Shown piece after piece: positions 11,019 through 20,771 of a stretch of DNA of 35,297 nucleotides (within the stretch, counting starts at the first letter, position 1; every line of letters begins with the position of its first letter). Under the pieces are notes generated by a model. The model searched no databases and had not been told where the DNA came from. It worked only from the letters and a program-made list of their open reading frames with translations. The DNA lies in assembly GCA_001179505.1 (NCBI GenBank), contig CDMY01000637.1:1-35297 (forward strand). Direction: 5' to 3'. The position numbers were made by a program, and so were the translations under genes. The stretch comes from Vitrella brassicaformis. Lineage: Eukaryota > Sar > Vitrellaceae.

Positions 11019-12233
11019 CTATGGCGCCATGAGGCCTTCCACGATCTTCTGGATGGCTCCTCCTCTCCGTCCTGGGACGGCCGGCGCATTGCCCGCTGAC
11101 CTCCTCGACGGAGCCATGAGTCCCTGCAAGAGCTTCTCAAAGCTCTGCTCCAGGCGGCCGACCCGACCCAGAAGCTCTTCAATGGTCTTCTTCATAGACT
11201 GGTTGCCCGTCCTCAGCTCCTCGTTGGCCTTCTTGAGGCCCTCAATCGTCTCGGCCTGGTTCTTGTCGGCCTTGATGTCGTCTTGAGCAGCGGCCATTTT
11301 GACAAAGTCAATCCGGCCCGACGACTCATCACCGGCAGTGGCGCCCTCTTCCAGACGAGCAATGCGATCCAGCATGGCCTCGTTGGCCTTTCTTAAGCCG
11401 TCCATGGCCTTGTTCATATCCTCGTTGGCCGTCCTCAGCTCCCCATTGGCCTTCTTGAGGCCCTCAATCGTCTTGGCCTGGTCTTGCCCAACAGCCACCT
11501 TCCGCAGCGCCTCAATCGGACCCAGCGGGCGCTGCTCATCGGCACCACTGTCCTGCTCCAGCCGCGTGATGCGATCCATCACGGTCTCATTGGCTTTCCT
11601 CAATCGCTCAAGCGTGTCGTTAACGTCAGCCATTGTCCCGGTAAGGCTATCGATGTTCTTGGCCATCCCCTTGTTGGTCTTGTTCAGTCGCTCCTTTTCG
11701 TCGATATAGTCGTCGATAAGGTCTTGAGTGACGGCCATTTGTGTGTAGAGCAGTTGTGTCATGTCGATGGTCAGTTGGCCAGCAGGCCCCTCTCCCTTCT
11801 GCGCATCGCCACCTTGTTCGTCACTGGCCCGGGACACGAACGTCTTGACTGCCGATGGGAAGACCTTCTGGACCTGAGCAGCTGCCAGACCGAGCCGCGC
11901 ATCGCCGTCAGAGAGCACACGCAGCTGTCGGAACGCCTGATACGCCGCCGACCGATCAGTGTTGCTCCACTCGGCCATCGATGAGGGCACCTGTTCGCCG
12001 TCTGCGAGTCGGTCGCTGCCTCGTACCTCGAAGGCGCCGGCAACAACACGGCGGCTGACGGTTTCGTCCCCGCAGTGGCACTCCCTTAAGGCCACGAGTT
12101 CGGTGGTGGTGACGCCGTCATCGATCAACGCTCCTCCCTGCACCAGCAGATTCCCCTCCGCGAGGATGTCGCCATTCTGTCCATTCAGGACAGGATTGCC
12201 CGAGATTATCTCTGCATCGAGAAAGACAGCCAT
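11019..12233 (-). CDS. tail-fibre-like protein with S74-type chaperone region and coiled coil
   Basis: Single exon, 404 residues, ATG at 12231-12233. Residues about 10-75 are Gly/Val/Asp-rich, like beta-structured fibre heads (LNGQNGDILAEGNLLVQGG). Residues about 90-180 resemble the peptidase S74 / intramolecular chaperone domain of endosialidases and tail fibres: NTDRSAAYQAFRQL, LGLAAAQVQKVFPSAV, then LTIDMTQLLYTQMAVTQDLI. The Ser expected before the DR of the self-cleavage site is not obvious, so cleavage may be lost. Residues about 170-375 form a long coiled coil with internal repeats (ETIEGLKKANEELRT-like at 255 and 327; LRKANE..LDRIARLE-like at 209 and 280). A GLMAP motif occurs twice near the end. 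It is probably a trimeric fibrous protein. No signal peptide is visible; a small secreted protein is encoded just upstream on the same strand. Confidence 0.7.
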   Translation of the reverse strand: MAVFLDAEIISGNPVLNGQNGDILAEGNLLVQGGALIDDGVTTTELVALRECHCGDETVSRRVVAGAFEVRGSDRLADGEQVPSSMAEWSNTDRSAAYQAFRQLRVLSDGDARLGLAAAQVQKVFPSAVKTFVSRASDEQGGDAQKGEGPAGQLTIDMTQLLYTQMAVTQDLIDDYIDEKERLNKTNKGMAKNIDSLTGTMADVNDTLERLRKANETVMDRITRLEQDSGADEQRPLGPIEALRKVAVGQDQAKTIEGLKKANGELRTANEDMNKAMDGLRKANEAMLDRIARLEEGATAGDESSGRIDFVKMAAAQDDIKADKNQAETIEGLKKANEELRTGNQSMKKTIEELLGRVGRLEQSFEKLLQGLMAPSRRSAGNAPAVPGRRGGAIQKIVEGLMAP

Positions 12234-12397
12234 CACACAGAGGGAACAAAAGAATAAAGCACGGTAGTGCGTCGGTCGATCCTCACTCTTGCAGCCGCCT
12301 GCGTCTGCCCTGCAGCCAGTCAGGACACACCATCACAAACATCATTCCAATCCGTTCAATTTCAAACGCGCCCGTCAGTCTTGTTTTATACAGCCGC

Positions 12398-12685
12398 TCA
12401 CTTTTTGTCGGCGTCACAATCGGCTTCCTTCTGCAGCGTCTCCGCCAACCGGTTCAGGAGAGCCTCGTCGTCGTCGTCGTTATCGCCGGCAGCCCTGACA
12501 TTGCTGCCAGACGTCTGGGCGGTCGAACCCGTCGAACCCTCTGTTGCCGTGTCCTTGGCTGCGGGGCGGTACTCTGACCCGTCAAGATTGAAATAACTGA
12601 AGCTCGGGTCCAGGCCACTCCCCGACTGCTGTGCGGCGACGGTGAGGCACGCAGCGAGGAGGAAAGTCACGCGGACGGCGGCCAT
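12398..12685 (-). CDS. small secreted protein, function unknown
   Basis: ATG at 12683-12685 gives 95 residues. The N-terminus (MAAVRVTFLLAACLTVAAQ) is a typical signal peptide. The rest is Ser/Thr/Gly-rich, then has an acidic run (DNDDDDEALLNRL) and a Lys-rich end. The last codons overlap a good donor sequence (AA|GTGAGC), so this could be the first exon of a longer gene. Joining it to the tail-fibre-like gene downstream on the same strand was tried at the acceptor after 12210, but the phases do not match. An upstream in-frame start region exists, but the signal peptide favours the start given. Confidence 0.55.
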   Translation of the reverse strand: MAAVRVTFLLAACLTVAAQQSGSGLDPSFSYFNLDGSEYRPAAKDTATEGSTGSTAQTSGSNVRAAGDNDDDDEALLNRLAETLQKEADCDADKK

Positions 12686-12770
12686 TTGGTGTGCCGGATC
12701 AACGGCAACGGCTCGTAAATTCGTGGAGAGGCGCACGCTGCCCTTGCCCGACGTCGTCAATGACGCTTGG

Positions 12771-13123
12771 ATGGACCACATCACGTAAGGCACAGAAAAC
12801 TTGTTGTAACACGCATACAGGATCTCGTGTGTCGTGTGCGCCGCCATTTGTCCATTCATCTCAGGTCAGAGTGTGTGTTGCGTGAGGCGCAGAGGCTGCG
12901 GGAGTGCCCCGAGGTGCACGATCACAAAGAGCGCTGGAGACTGTTCAACCGGTAAGGAAAGAACCTACACGTACTATGTGGTGTCACAAGGCGATTTTCG
13001 ATGGATGCCCTGTGTGTTTCCTGCAGGTCGCTTCCACTCCATTTCCTCACCGAAGGAGGCCAACCTCCGTCGCTCTTGCAACCAAACGGGTCTGTGAATG
13101 GGGCGTCGAGGGCGGCGGGCTGA
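12771..13123 (+). CDS. small three-exon gene, 65 residues, unknown function
   Basis: Exons 12771-12784, 12865-12951 and 13027-13123, with introns of 80 and 75 nt (GTAAGG...CTCAG and GTAAGG...TGCAG). All junctions are in phase 2 and give MDHIT-SECVLREAQRLREC-PEVHDHKERWRLFNR-SLPLHFLTEGGQPP and a TGA. The frame is open further upstream, so the start could lie 5' of the ATG chosen. The Cys-rich, charged helical sequence followed by a short tail is reminiscent of small mitochondrial assembly factors, but no family could be named. It lies head-to-head with the secreted-protein gene, with 85 bp between the two start codons. Confidence 0.45.
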
Positions 13124-13289
13124 GGACAGCGCTGCGGAAGGCACTGCTAGGCGGAGGGGATTGATCCGACGAGGTCACTCGATGCTTACAGGAGGTGCGT
13201 AGATATCACACACACGCAATACACCTCCACATTCGCTGACCGTGTTGTGTGTGTGGTGGTCAGGCGTGCGTCCACCGCTCTGTTGAGGT

Positions 13290-14293
13290 ATGTATCGCTG
13301 CGCCACTCCTCGCGTGTCTGCGTCAGTCCAGGAGTGCGCGAGGCGCCGTCACGGCACCCTCTGCGAGAGGATAGCACAGAAGTGGCGGGAGAGTGCCCCT
13401 GCTGCTGCCTCAACAGACAAGGGTGCTGACCCGCCGCCACATCAGGACTCTCAGCCTCTTCCTCCGTCACAATCCATTGAGGAAGCCACACCAGCCAGCG
13501 ACCTCCCAGCCCTCTCTCCCCCCTGCCGGCCTGCCAGCTGGCCCCTCCGTCAGCACACGGCAAGTAAGGCAGCGACAGCAAGTGGCTGGACTCCCTGCCG
13601 CCCAGGCCAGGAAGGGGCGAGCTGTGCAGCTCATCGAGACATACGGAAGAGGCCAACAAGAGCAGGAAGCGCAAGGCGGGCGACGGGGAGGATGGGAGGA
13701 GCCCAAGGTGCGCCAGCACGCACCTGTGGGCAGCACCGGCAAGATGCAGCTGCGCAGCAGGTGACGATCGAATGGGTGGCACGGGTTGACACGAAAAAAC
13801 ACTTCAAGCTAACGGATTGCTGCTGTCCACCTCTTTCCTTTTCAGGACTGGTCGTCGTGGCGCTTCCTCCTCGTCTGCCGTGATGGACGCCAAGGGCTTC
13901 CTTCGTCAGCAACTTCGAGGTCAACGTTGACAGGGCCATGGCAGCAGCAGCGGCTGACGGAACCCTCCCCTGCCCTCCCCTTGCGCACCCCCCAACAGCC
14001 GCCATCGAGGGCTGTGCTGCTGACCAAGAAAAGACGACCGACCGGCGCAAGGCGGCGAGGGGTAAGAGGAGACACAGGCGTCGGGGACACGGCCGGAGGA
14101 GCTGGGAGACACGCCCGTACAGTATGTGGCGGGTGGGAAAGCGGCTGTGAGCAGTGAGGATCTGCTGCCGGAGTACGAAAGGGGCCTGTTGCCAAAGCCA
14201 GACTGCATGTGGGCGAAATGCGAGGGCTCACTGGAGAAGGAGGGAGGGAGGGAGTCTGTGTATCTGTCTGTGAGAATACACGTGGATGTGTAA
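13290..14293 (+). CDS. tentative three-exon gene, low-complexity basic protein
   Basis: Exons 13290-13760, 13846-14061 and 14123-14293 join in phase 0 through canonical introns of 85 nt (GTGACG...TTTTCAG) and 61 nt (GTAAGA...GTACAG), for 285 residues. The product is Pro/Ser/Arg-rich, with a basic patch near the end of exon 2 (LLTKKRRPTGARRRG) that could be a nuclear signal, and a more ordinary last exon (SSEDLLPEYERGLLPKPDC). Other frames in exon 1 also look partly coding (EEANKSRKRKAGDGEDG near 13650), and the minus strand is open too. The model may be wrong or the gene degenerate. Coding-looking sequence continues to about 14660. Confidence 0.3.
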
Positions 14294-15509
14294 GCCTTGT
14301 GTGGCCGTCTTCGTGTCTGCCGATGAGTACACAAAGTGGCATCATGGATTTGCTGCTCACGCCTGGGATGGGGGGCTTTGTGTTGTACTGCTGGTGGTGG
14401 GACCGCAGCCTGGCCATGCTGAGGTCCCACCGGCAGCAGTTCGCCACGATACATACACCCCATCTCCGATATCAGCAGCGACAACATGATCAAGCACAGC
14501 TGAACGATGACCCCACTGATTTCGCCGGCTGCAAAGACGATGGGACGTGTGTGATGACGTACGACTGTTTCACTGGCTTGTTGTCTCTATGCAGTGTGTG
14601 TCCCTTTTTCGTCTTTACTGCCTTGCCTGTTGACAGACTTGCTTTCTCTACTTAGTTGTGTACGTGATGGGAAGGGGTCTGCTGAAGCTTTCCTTCTCAT
14701 GCGTTGATTGAAGGCTTTGGATGCCGTCTGTCTTGAATGTTCGGACACTGGCCGGGTGTTTGTCATTCATTAATCGTAATCATTCTATATTTTCTGTGTG
14801 TGGGAATGGATTCGTTGTGTGTGTTGAAGTGAACGGACTAGCTTCTGTCTGCGTGGGGGAGGGAGGGGAGGGTTTGCGGGACTGGGGTGTGCTGATGGGG
14901 CGGGGATTGATCCCTCCTCCCCTTGAGCCTGTTTGACTCTGCGTGCTGATGGGACTGTATTTGTATGAGTATCACGGACACACAGACGAGTGTTACGGTT
15001 AATGACAGTTTCCCCCCCCCGTTGAAGTGAACGCACTCACTCACTCACCATGCAGTGGTCGTGAATTCCGGCTTCTTGCACACCCAATGCAGACAGACAG
15101 ACAGACGCTGTCAGACAGTCATCCGATCATGCATTCGTCCATTCATTTACACTCACTCAGACGGCCCAAGAGCATCCAGGCCATGTGTGTCTGTGACCGC
15201 CCTCGCCCTCTCCCTCTCTCTCCCTGTCCCACCTCGCTCCCTCTTTCTATGTCTGTTGGTTGGTCGGTCCACGTCAACGCAAACACACACGCGCCACGCC
15301 AATTTCTAGCGGCCGTGACATCGTTTCAGCCCATCAACCAATGCAATCCATCAAACCAAACGGACGGAAACAGCCTAGGCATTCCTTCCCCAACCATGGA
15401 CTTAGACCACATACCGACGGACAGACAGACAGACAGGCAGACAGACAGCCCAAGTTGCCCAACCGTGCATGTCACACCTTGCTATCCCTACTCCGTCTCA
15501 GGCATCATT
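14294..15509. other. mostly intergenic, repeat-rich
   Basis: The left part to about 14660 may still belong to the tentative gene upstream (a frame with ...LRSHRQQFATIHTPHLRYQQ). From 14660 to 15509 I see TG- and CAGA-type repeats and low-complexity sequence, with no convincing gene. Confidence 0.4.
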
Positions 15510-15701
15510 TCACACACCACGTGCGCTGCTCTTGCCTGGTCTGTTGGCCGGGTCACGATGTCTTCGATGGTGATGGTAGTGGTAAACCCGACGGGCACGC
15601 GTATGCATACGCTCCACGAGAGTGCTGCCCAGCAGGGTCTCGACACCCCGACCGTCTACCACTGCAAGCTCGATAGAGAAGTCGCTGCAGGGCATGCACA
15701 C
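15510..15701 (-). CDS. exonuclease-like fragment (tentative)
   Basis: After a good acceptor (CCCTGCAG) the minus strand reads DFSIELAVVDGRGVETLLGSTLVE, then a His/Arg-rich end and a stop. The first part resembles the second beta-strand region of DnaQ/DEDD-type exonucleases, where E-I-A-V-V-D-x-x-G is common. The preceding catalytic Asp-x-Glu motif is not seen next to it, so an upstream exon is missing or the fragment is decayed. Another loose piece at about 16057-16240 on the same strand (LMYHARTSLGWLLSDAGRDT) might belong to the same family. No complete model could be built. Confidence 0.2.
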   Translation of the reverse strand: MCMPCSDFSIELAVVDGRGVETLLGSTLVERMHTRARRVYHYHHHRRHRDPANRPGKSSARGV

Positions 15702-15833
15702 ACATCAATGATCGATTTCGAATTGGTTGAGACAAAACGACACGTTCTCCTCACCCTCAAAACCAGCGGCAGTGACCTGCGCCCATCCTGCTGTCGAGAA
15801 ACAAACTTTTCACACATTTCACCACGACACTGA

Positions 15834-16640
15834 TGGGCAGGCACACAGAACACAAGACGCGCACTTGGATCAACGGCTGTGCATCAGTGAGTATCGTTTT
15901 TCTCGCTATATCACTTGCTATATCATTTCGTTACCACAAGTCGGGGCCGGCTTTCGTTACCATTTGTTTGAAGCGTAGAAGGCCATGAGGCGGGCGGGCG
16001 ATGAGGCGATGGGCGTCGATCGAGAGAGAGATGAGGAGACAGCAGTCCATGACGTGCTATCGCCGGAGCCCCATTTCACGGATACACGCTGCGTACTGCT
16101 CAGTGTCCCGGCCAGCATCTGACAACAGCCATCCAAGAGACGTACGCGCATGATACATCAATGAATGGGGCACAGTGTGACAGGGGTGCGCGTGACTGAC
16201 TGGCATGCCCAGCCTTAGGGCGGAATAGATGGTGGATGACAAGACTGGGCATGCTCGTTGGAACCAGGGGATCTACCGTCGTTGGAACCGTGTCTGGATG
16301 CGGTTGCAGCCCTGCATTGCCGCCTGCACACGCACACAGACGCACACAGACACACACAGACACACACACACACACACAGAGACAGAGAGATGGATCTGTT
16401 CTTTGTCTGTCTGTCTGTCTGTCTATCTTTCAGTGCATGCATCCGCTACCACGGGTTGGTGAGCTTTGGAAGTCAGTAATGACGAATACAGGGCGTGTCT
16501 CTTCGTCTCCACTGACGTCGGGATATAAATTGTAGCCAGCGATATGACACTGTTTATCACGCCGCGGTCAACATTGATGACCTGAGCAAAATGAGAGGAA
16601 TGTAAAGCAAAAATGGATGGATTGCCACCCACTGAAGAAG
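15834..16640. other. no confident gene; CA/CAGA repeats
   Basis: The stretch includes a CACACA tract at about 16325-16385 and CTGT units at 16404-16427. A short minus-strand coding-looking piece lies at 16057-16240. Nothing else is supported. Confidence 0.4.
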
Positions 16641-17125
16641 TCTAGAGTTTCCCCTGGTGGCATGGCCTCCTGCAGACCTGCAGCACAGACAAGAACCACC
16701 AATCAATCGTGGCAGCGTGTGCATGGATGCACGATAGCTTACGGAGCAGTCTGTATTTCACAGCGTCAAACGCCAATGTACACAATCGCTGGCTGTCGAG
16801 TACACTATAGTCGGAGCCCGCAATCATCATCGACCGCAGCGAATCCACGTGCTCTTCAAATGTATCCCAAAGCTCGTTTTCGCTGGAAATTCAAGCGATC
16901 TTGTCACACCAGCTGTCGCCGGCCTCTGCACATAGGTCCATATATCTGTTCTAGCTGCCTGTCTGCAACTTTGCGTGGGCGAATACCTTCGTATGTCACG
17001 GGCTTGTCACGAATGTCGACAAAGCCTTTACTTGTCTCTCCTACATACACACAGACAGACAGACTTCTACACACATACATGAATGCCCGTGGGTATGTAT
17101 TTCTGACTCACTCACCAGTCGCCAT
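16640..17125 (-). CDS. tentative gene starting in the duplicated segment
   Basis: A possible short first exon (ATG at 17123-17125, 10 nt, donor GTGAGT) joins in phase 1 to an exon starting at 17040, reading GETSKGFVDIRDKPVTYEG and on to about 16908. A further coding-looking stretch at 16882 and below reads ENELWDTFEEHVDSLRSMM, AGSDYSVLDSQRLCTLAFDA. The gap between these two parts would need an intron of only 25-27 nt, unlike the 60-105 nt seen elsewhere, so the join is doubtful. The first part lies inside a 208-bp segment copied at 18842-19049. I cannot name a function. Confidence 0.3.
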
Positions 17126-17152
17126 CCGCAGCTCTACTTGGGCCGTCTTGCT
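16945..17152. repeat. 208-bp direct duplication, copy 1
   Basis: Matches 18842-19049 in the same orientation. The left 88 bp or so and the right 45 bp or so are almost identical; the middle, which would be an intron on the minus strand, has diverged. On the minus strand it covers a potential ATG (17123-17125) and the KGFVDIRDKPVTYEGIRPRK reading frame. Confidence 0.85.
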
Positions 17153-17916
17153 ATGCCCTGCATGCCAACTCATGCACAGTCATGACGCGTGAGGCGGCTT
17201 TGCCTGGCTGCCTATAGCTACGTGTCGCGACATCTTTATACCAGGCAGCCGATCCGTCTTGGTGGATGGTGACATGCTCCCGCTGCCTCGCTCTAGAGTG
17301 GGGAGACACACACGCACATACGTCGCGAAGACATGATGCGTGGGTGCGTCCATGCTTGAGCACTCTTTTTACCTGCAGGCCGTGCACTTGGTGACGCTGA
17401 CGCCCCAGATGCTGCGGTCACCCTCTCCGCTACCCCTGCTGTAAGGCTGGGCTCCTGCTGACGGCCCGTCAACTGCTGGCGCTGGCACTGTTGGCGGAGG
17501 ATGGTGCCTGAGTCAGCCAAACACATAACGTAAGTACTATATATATATGCCCACATACACCCTTACACTTTATGTGTGCAGCCACGAAAAGCCGCAAAGT
17601 GCTCTGAAACGACGCAATGGCCTGAGGGTCGATGGCTCGGAGGTTGGCGCGGCGTGCGAATGCGTGAGCACGCTGCATCCACTCGCTAAGCCCCACGACA
17701 AAGTCAGGGAAACCATCGGCCGGCCCCGCATTGTAGAGCAGGTCTCCTTTCAGCCGATCAAGGTCGGCTGCATTCACAGACAGAAAAACTAAGGTCAAGT
17801 AGCTCTGTGTGAATGTATATCTCGGTATGTACCGGCGATGTATCTTTCTTGGAGCTCCTTAGCTCTCGGGCTGTCTGCGTGTCGCACATCAAGAAGGCAA
17901 GCGCCTCTCTCTCTTC

Positions 17917-17953
<37 letters not shown>

Positions 17954-18484
17954 TGTGTAGCGCACCAGGTCGGGCCGGCCCCAAGAGCATCATACCTGCA
18001 GAGGTAGATCTTGTCGCAGGCGCCCAGATCCTCTGGGGGGCGTTTTGGCGACTATTTCTCGGAGACACTGGGTTGTTCCCTAATGATACAGACACGCCTA
18101 TAGAAGGCACGGTTCTCGTCTCCTTTGTCTCGGTCACTCACTCCCTGCCCGCTCCCCACGGTGACGCCTGGGTGATCCTTCAACGGGCCTCGGAGGGGGA
18201 GGACGAGGCTGCACCATCGGAGGGCGCTGGCACTGTATGATCACCGGACCTGAGTGACAGCCGATTCATGCATTTCGCCTTGGGTGTATATATGTGGCTG
18301 TTACCACGCATCCCTGCACACATACCGACCAACACATAGAATAAATCGAACAAAGAATAAATCGAAGGGTGGTCGAACAATGAAGTGTTCTCCTTCCCCT
18401 CCAGCCACCCACCCATCGGCTGGCCAGTGAGTCGTTGCTGCTGCTGTTGCTGTTGTTGTTGCTGTTGCTCCTGCAGCCACATCG
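17151..18484 (-). CDS. seven-exon protein of unknown function, Gln-rich N-terminal part
   Basis: Exons in transcript order: 18484-18326, 18249-18142, 18079-17996, 17874-17833, 17767-17567, 17507-17373, 17290-17151. All six internal joins are phase 1 with GT-AG ends, and together give about 288 residues ending in TAG at 17151-17153. The first exon has a poly-Gln run, then LTGQPMGGWLEGKENTSLF. Later exons read AADLDRLKGDLLYNAGPADG, FVVGLSEWMQRAHAFARRAN, CTILRQQCQRQQLTG and REHVTIHQDGSAAWYKD. The true start is not certain: further Gly/Pro-rich exons may lie at about 18620-18790, and an alternative frame for the first two exons is also open. No family was recognised; the helical middle exon could mediate protein contacts. 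Confidence 0.5.
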
Positions 18485-18841
18485 CTGCCCCACACACACA
18501 CACACACATCCACACGTGACGTCATCACATGGCTTGAGACATATTTGACCCACCCCAGCACCGACCTTATTCGTAGTAGCCCTGCTGTGGTTGTATCCGC
18601 CTTACTGCATACGGGGCGCCGCGTACGGGGCGCCGCCTGAAACATTTGAGCCGGCGGTTCAAATTACTGGTCATTCATCCATCCCCCTCACTCACCGATG
18701 CCGCCCATGGCAGGCGGACCGCCATGGTAGGTCGGCGCCACAACGGGCGACGAAGGCCTGCAGTTTCCTGAAAGTGAGACACCAGCGGTAGGAAACTGTG
18801 AGTGTACTGTACCATGGTAGGGGAGACCTCCACAGCTTATG

Positions 18842-19049
18842 TCTGTTCTAGCTGCCTGTCTCAAACTTTGCGTGGGCGAATACCTTCGTATGTCACGGGC
18901 TTGTCACGAATGTCGACAAAGCCTTTACTTGTCTCTCGCATACAAAGAGCTACACAGATAAAGGCTGTCTACACACATACATGAAAGCCCGTGGGTATGT
19001 ATTTAATCTGACCCGGTCGCCATCCGCAGCTCTACTTGGTCGTCTTGCT
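18842..19049. repeat. 208-bp direct duplication, copy 2
   Basis: Second copy of 16945-17152. The corresponding minus-strand ATG is at 19021-19023. The frame that is open in copy 1 is closed here by a TGA (GTTTGAG against GTTGCAG in copy 1). It lies immediately upstream of the DNAJC9-like gene, whose start codon is at 19106. Confidence 0.85.
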
Positions 19050-19105
19050 CTGCGCCTATTCATCTTTGCGAGCTTGAAGCCGTTCTGAAGTGGAGAAGTG
19101 TCGCG

Positions 19106-20771
19106 ATGGTGAAGGACACGAAGCTGTACGAGTTGCTGGGTGTGGATGCGTCGGCGTCGCCGTCCGAGATCCAGCGGGCCTTCCGCCTCATGGCCCTCAA
19201 GGTACACCCCGACAAGAACCCAAACGACAAGGACGCCAAGGACAACTTCCAGCAGCTGAAGAAGGCGTATGACATACTCAAAGACCCCAAACAGAGGGAA
19301 ATCTACGACGAAACCGGTCAGCATGTGTGTCATATGTGTCTGCTCGATGGCAGCCCCCTTCTGCAGATGTCTGCTGTGTGTGTGGGTGGCCGTCATTGCA
19401 GGATTGGCTGACGAGGATGCGGCGGTGGAGTTTGAGACGGCGTATGAGTACTACCGCCGTGTGCGGCCCAAGATCACCCCGCAGGACATAGCAGAGTTCG
19501 AGCGCAGCTACAGGGGCAGCGACGAGGAGAAGGAAGACCTCAAGAACTTCTATGTCGAGTGAGTCCGCACGGCGAGGCCATTGGTGGGACGACAGATGGG
19601 GAATGGTGTGTTGTGTGTCACGTTTGTGTTTCAGTAAGGAGGGTGATGTCAGCCTGTTGCTCGATTACATCCCCCTGGCCAGGCCGGACGACCTCGACAG
19701 ATTCATACAAACACTAGACCAGCTCATCGCAGACAAGGTGCGCACACACACACACAGAGGGAGAGAGCACAGCACAGCGCAACACAACACAACCATCGTT
19801 CCTTCCTCCGTTGTCTGTCCTCCTGCCACTGATTGATGTGTCACGTAGGAGTTGCCCAAGAAGCGTCAGTACGGCCCGTCGCAGGCCAAGTTGCGCAAGG
19901 CGGCCGAGAAGCTGGCGCGGCGCATCTCACGCGAGGCCAAGGAGGCCGAGGAGGCCATGGAGGAACTCAAAGGCAAAGAGGGGGCCGGGGGCAGTGGCGG
20001 GAGGCGACGCCGGGGAGGTGGGAGTAGTGCTGCTGCCGCCGCGAGTAGTGCTGATGACGGCATGGGCGGGCTGATCGCTGCTATACAGGTCGAGGAGCAG
20101 GAAGGAGCTGTTTCCGTGTTTGATGTGTTAATTGTATTCCTGACACGTTGGATGTGTGTGTGTGTGTGTGTTGCAGCAGCGGAAGGCGAAGAATGCGTCG
20201 TTTCTGGATGACCTGGAGCAGCGCTTCTCGGCCAAAGAGAAACGAAAGGTCAGTCAGTCAGTCAGTCCGTCAGGCAACCACCTTCCTTCACACCGTCCTG
20301 CCCTGCAGCACCCACTCAACTCACTGTCTGTGCGTCCTTCCGTTCCTCTGTCCTGTCTTCTCCCTCCTTTGCAGAAGCCGGAGGAGCCCACCGAGGAGGA
20401 GTTTGAGGTACCGAACGCCCCCACGCCGGCTGCATCTCTCTGTCTGTCCGTGTGTCTGCCTGTCTGTCGTGCAGGCGGCCCGCCAGCGTCTGCAGCAGAA
20501 GGCGTCGGCGGATAGTGCCGAGAGGCGCAAGGGCCCCGCCCGCAAGGCCAGGGGCAAGGCAGCAGCGGCAGCAGCGGCGGCCGCAGTCCATGACGACATG
20601 GTCGATGATGAAGACGATGAGGGCGAAGATCAGAAGGAGGAGGAAGATCAGGAGGAGGATGAGGCGGGTGCAGGTGTGAAGGGCGGCAGGGGTGCTGGGA
20701 AGGGTACTAGGGGCGCTGGCCGTGCGGCGGGGGTGAGGAAGGAGGCCGGCAAGAAGAAAACCAAGAGGTGA
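19106..20771 (+). CDS. DNAJC9: DnaJ homologue subfamily C member 9-like
   Basis: Seven exons: 19106-19316, 19402-19558, 19635-19737, 19849-20088, 20177-20248, 20375-20407 and 20475-20771, giving 370 residues ending in TGA. Residues 5-70 are a complete J domain with the HPD motif at 34-36, which stimulates Hsp70 ATPase. The region after it (FERSYRGSDEEKEDLKNFY, then a helical segment leading to LIADKELPKKRQYG and SREAKEAEEAMEELKGK) matches the layout of DNAJC9, a nuclear J protein known in animals as a histone H3-H4 co-chaperone. The C-terminus is an alternating basic, Ala-rich and acidic tail (VDDEDDEGEDQKEEEDQEED, then Lys/Arg-rich), longer than in the animal protein and compatible with histone or nucleic-acid contact. 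Family assignment is by recognition, not search. Confidence 0.88.

Noticed and set aside
12210-12400. Joining the small secreted protein to the S74-like protein as one gene
   Set aside because: The donor (phase 2) and the only good acceptor (needing phase 1) do not match, and the S74-like gene has its own ATG.
13186-13782. Long open frame of 198 residues on the minus strand
   Set aside because: Composition is skewed and it runs across predicted plus-strand splice sites; no start, domain or paralogue supports it.
14062-14077. A 16-nt GTAAGA...ACAG stretch as an ultra-short intron
   Set aside because: A canonical 61-nt intron (14062-14122) using the same donor joins the same frames, and all well-supported introns in the window are 60 nt or more.
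13842-14493. Two overlapping long minus-strand frames
   Set aside because: They are antisense to a plus-strand region with coherent splice phases and show no recognisable motif.
15027-15833. Open frame of 268 residues on the plus strand
   Set aside because: It is made largely of CAGA/CTGT-type microsatellite translation (Thr-Asp-Arg-Gln repeats) and has no domain.
18950-19396. Minus-strand frame of 148 residues opposite the DnaJ domain
   Set aside because: It is the antisense shadow of the DNAJC9-like first exons.
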